Program-made: the position numbers and the translations under genes
Part shown: positions 61,864-64,000 of the stretch, piece after piece
How positions within the stretch are numbered: position 1 is the first letter of the stretch
Layout of the letters: every line of letters begins with the position of its first letter
The notes under the pieces: model-generated
Seen by the model: the letters and a program-made list of their open reading frames with translations, nothing else
The model's database searches: none
What the model was told of the DNA's origin: nothing
Assembly (NCBI GenBank): GCA_916700875.1
Contig: CAKAKS010000060.1
Coordinates: 7,194,834-7,258,833, forward strand
DNA: 64,000 nt
Direction: 5' to 3'
Origin: Sebastes aleutianus
Lineage: Eukaryota; Chordata; Actinopteri; Perciformes; Sebastidae

Positions 61864-62518
61864 TTAAAGTGGCAGTAGGCAGTATATTTTTGGCATCATT
61901 GGGCAAAAAATCCATAATAACCTTTCAGCATATTTTAATTCAAGTGTTCTGAGAGATAACTAAACTTCTGCACCTCCTCGTGGCTCTGTTTTTACGGGAG
62001 ATTTTAGCCAATCACAGGTCATTTCAGAGAGAGCGTTCCTATTGAGCGTTCCTATTGGCTGTGCTCCGGCTGGTGGGCGGTGCTTGGTATTTCCTCAACT
62101 GATCTCAACATGGCTGCCGGGTCACAAACTTTCTAATTTTACAGCTAAACAGTACACTACAAGATGTTTCTGAAAACATTTGAGGAGAGAAATAGGCATT
62201 ACAGTAACAGAATATCGATTCATATTTGATCAACGCTGCCTAGTTTGACCGTTTGACCGTTTGATCAGAGTTCGCGAGTGATTGACAGTCGGCTCTGATA
62301 GACGGCAGCTGGACGATAGACTCCAGATCAGCTCTGATTGGTTGTTTTCCTCTGGTCTGTGAAATCTTGCAGATGCCATTAGGAGCACCGGAGGACACAG
62401 GGGTACATGATTTTTTTTCAGATTACCTGTCTCATGAACTACTGTCAGGATATAGCCACCGTTTTATAAAAATAACTTTTTTTAATCTTATTTGCTCCAA
62501 TCTCGCCCACTGCTGCTC
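61864..62518 (+). mobile_element. Family B MITE, near full-length
   Basis: TTAAAGTGGCAGTAGGCAG at the left and TCGCCCACTGCTGCT at the right. Contains a doubled GACCGTTTGACCGTTTG and a doubled ATTGAGCGTTCCT-type unit. The right terminal TTAA is lost. Confidence 0.8.
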
Positions 62519-63328
62519 TCATGTAAATGTTAGCTGTTTTTATTTGACGTTGTGAAACATGACTCTCGCTCGGCTGATACGGTAGACAGTCACAGTCAGA
62601 AAAGCAAACAGGAATTGAGAAACTGGACAAAGTTTCCATGACATGTTTTGTTAAACTTGTCAAAGGTCGGTACAATAGTCACCCAAACTCAAATGCTGGT
62701 CATTCGCTGCAGTGTTATAACTCTTAAGCATACAGTATGTTAAGAAATAGCAGGAGACTAACATTATCTCAGCAGTGAAAAATGAGCTCTAAATGAGCCC
62801 CATTTAGCTATTAAGCTATATAATGAATGAGTAACCCAGTCTGGTGGTTTGGTGGAGAAATCTGGTTAAAAAAATCTTTTGCGCACCTGAACTGGAAGCT
62901 TACATGAGCTTTTGTCATTTTTCAAAATGTATTAATCTCCAGGCCCTCACTTTGAATATTATTAGTTATGAACTCTCACTATACATAGTATATGTTTTGT
63001 GGTAAATGTACCATAGCATCGAGCAAATTATTGACAGGGAACAACTGAAACAGTGATTTACAATATAATTAAAGTTATGTTGAACGAACAGGATGTTGGA
63101 TCTCCCCATATTTCCGATGCAGGCTGTTGTGGTTGAGTTGGTAATCTACTTGTAACCACACTGTGAGAGACATAAAGAATTATGAATGACCCACCCTGAC
63201 AAACCACTGCACCCAGTGTGCTATGTACAGTATGTGTCAGCAGTGCAGTTTATCTGATTACAATTTGTTGATGTCACGTAGGGAAATTAATTTGGAAGGA
63301 ATTATATGAATTATAATACTGTAAATAG
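62519..63328. other. Gene-free stretch upstream of id4
   Basis: AT-rich, no feature recognised. After the truncated family A copy (63833-64000) nothing is seen either. Confidence 0.4.
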
Positions 63329-63832
63329 TAGAGCTGTCAAAGTTAACATGACAATAATGCATTATCGCACATTTTTCCAGTTTTAACGTCACTAATTTCT
63401 TGAACGCATCAATGCAACTTGAGATTTTTAGGTTGTTCGGGCTCAGTTTTAAAGCTAGAATGGAGATACCGGTATCATATGAGACTAGAAAACCTAAGGA
63501 ATTGATTAGTACGATGGATTCATGTCATCCATGTCACACTAGCTTAATTTCTCATGAAGGAGGTTAAATAACGCTCCAAACTTGTGCAAAATTTTGGCGA
63601 GGAAAAACTGACATGGCCATATTGAAAGTGGTCTCTTGACCTCTGACCTCAAAATATGCGAATGAAAATGGGTTCTATGGGTACCCACGAGTCTCCCCTT
63701 TACAGACATGCCCACTTTATGATAATCACATCCAGTTTGGGGCAAGTCATAGTCAAATCAGCACACTGACAGCTGTTGTTGCCTGTTGGGCTGCAGTTTG
63801 CCATGTTATGATTTGAGCATATTTTTTATGCC
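63329..63832 (+). mobile_element. Family A MITE, 3'-truncated copy
   Basis: Begins TAGAGCTGTCAAAGTTAAC and carries the GGTTCTATGGGTACCCACGA block. Similarity stops after CATATTTTTTATGC. Confidence 0.8.
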
Positions 63833-64000
63833 TCAAGAAGAAGTCTTAAAGTATTGAAGACAGATTAAGGCATTGTTGGTTTTGGTCTTTTCATGGAAAG
63901 AAGAAAAATACAAAAGAACATCAGCCTTCTTTGACTTTATAAGATTTCTTTATTCAGCCACCATATGAAAAGCAGCCATTCATACATAGCAACCATTTCT

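Overview
The window looks like nuclear DNA of a ray-finned fish, most likely a spiny-rayed teleost. The evidence is long CA/GT, GA/CT and ATCT microsatellites, many short non-autonomous DNA transposons with TA, TTAA or 8-bp target duplications, L2-type LINE remnants with the teleost L2/V-SINE 3' tail, and one intron-containing vertebrate gene. There are no prokaryotic features, CRISPR arrays, or recognisable tRNA or rRNA genes.

Only one host gene can be supported: id4 (inhibitor of DNA binding 4) on the minus strand. Coding exon 1 is 54948-55355, a 16-codon exon 2 is 54349-54396, and a probable non-coding exon 3 runs from 53592 to about 52595. A TATA box lies at 55621-55626. The encoded 151-aa protein is an HLH factor without a basic region. 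It is expected to bind E-protein-type bHLH factors and keep them off DNA. Its 3' UTR contains blocks resembling mammalian ID4, including a small perfect stem-loop and a Pumilio-type site.

The rest is gene-poor. 1-3300: a TA-flanked MITE (family A), candidate conserved non-coding DNA and a large foldback element. 4800-9400: repeats D, E and C, plus an exact 156-bp duplication. 11374-12034: a second full family A copy. 12.5-26.7 kb: TTAA-flanked family B elements, two of them joined to a unit C and arranged as a 1.4-kb inverted pair, plus very long CA tracts. 27.8-28.6 kb: a TTAA MITE inside a tandem repeat whose next unit preserves the empty site. 30.2-30.8 kb: an L2 3' fragment. 33-34 kb: a pair of family A copies. 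39.65-43.23 kb: a decayed, rearranged L2-like LINE. 43.7-51.9 kb: four copies of repeat H and a hAT MITE. 56-64 kb, upstream of id4: CTCCT repeats, a TTG-rich minisatellite, another family B copy and a family A copy.

I found no novel multi-gene system. The best leads are the id4 3' UTR stem-loop, the 156-bp templated insertion, the LINE with a reverse-transcriptase block between its two ORFs, and several unique, homeodomain-site-rich blocks that could be id4 enhancers. Family letters A-J are labels made here from internal comparison, not database names.
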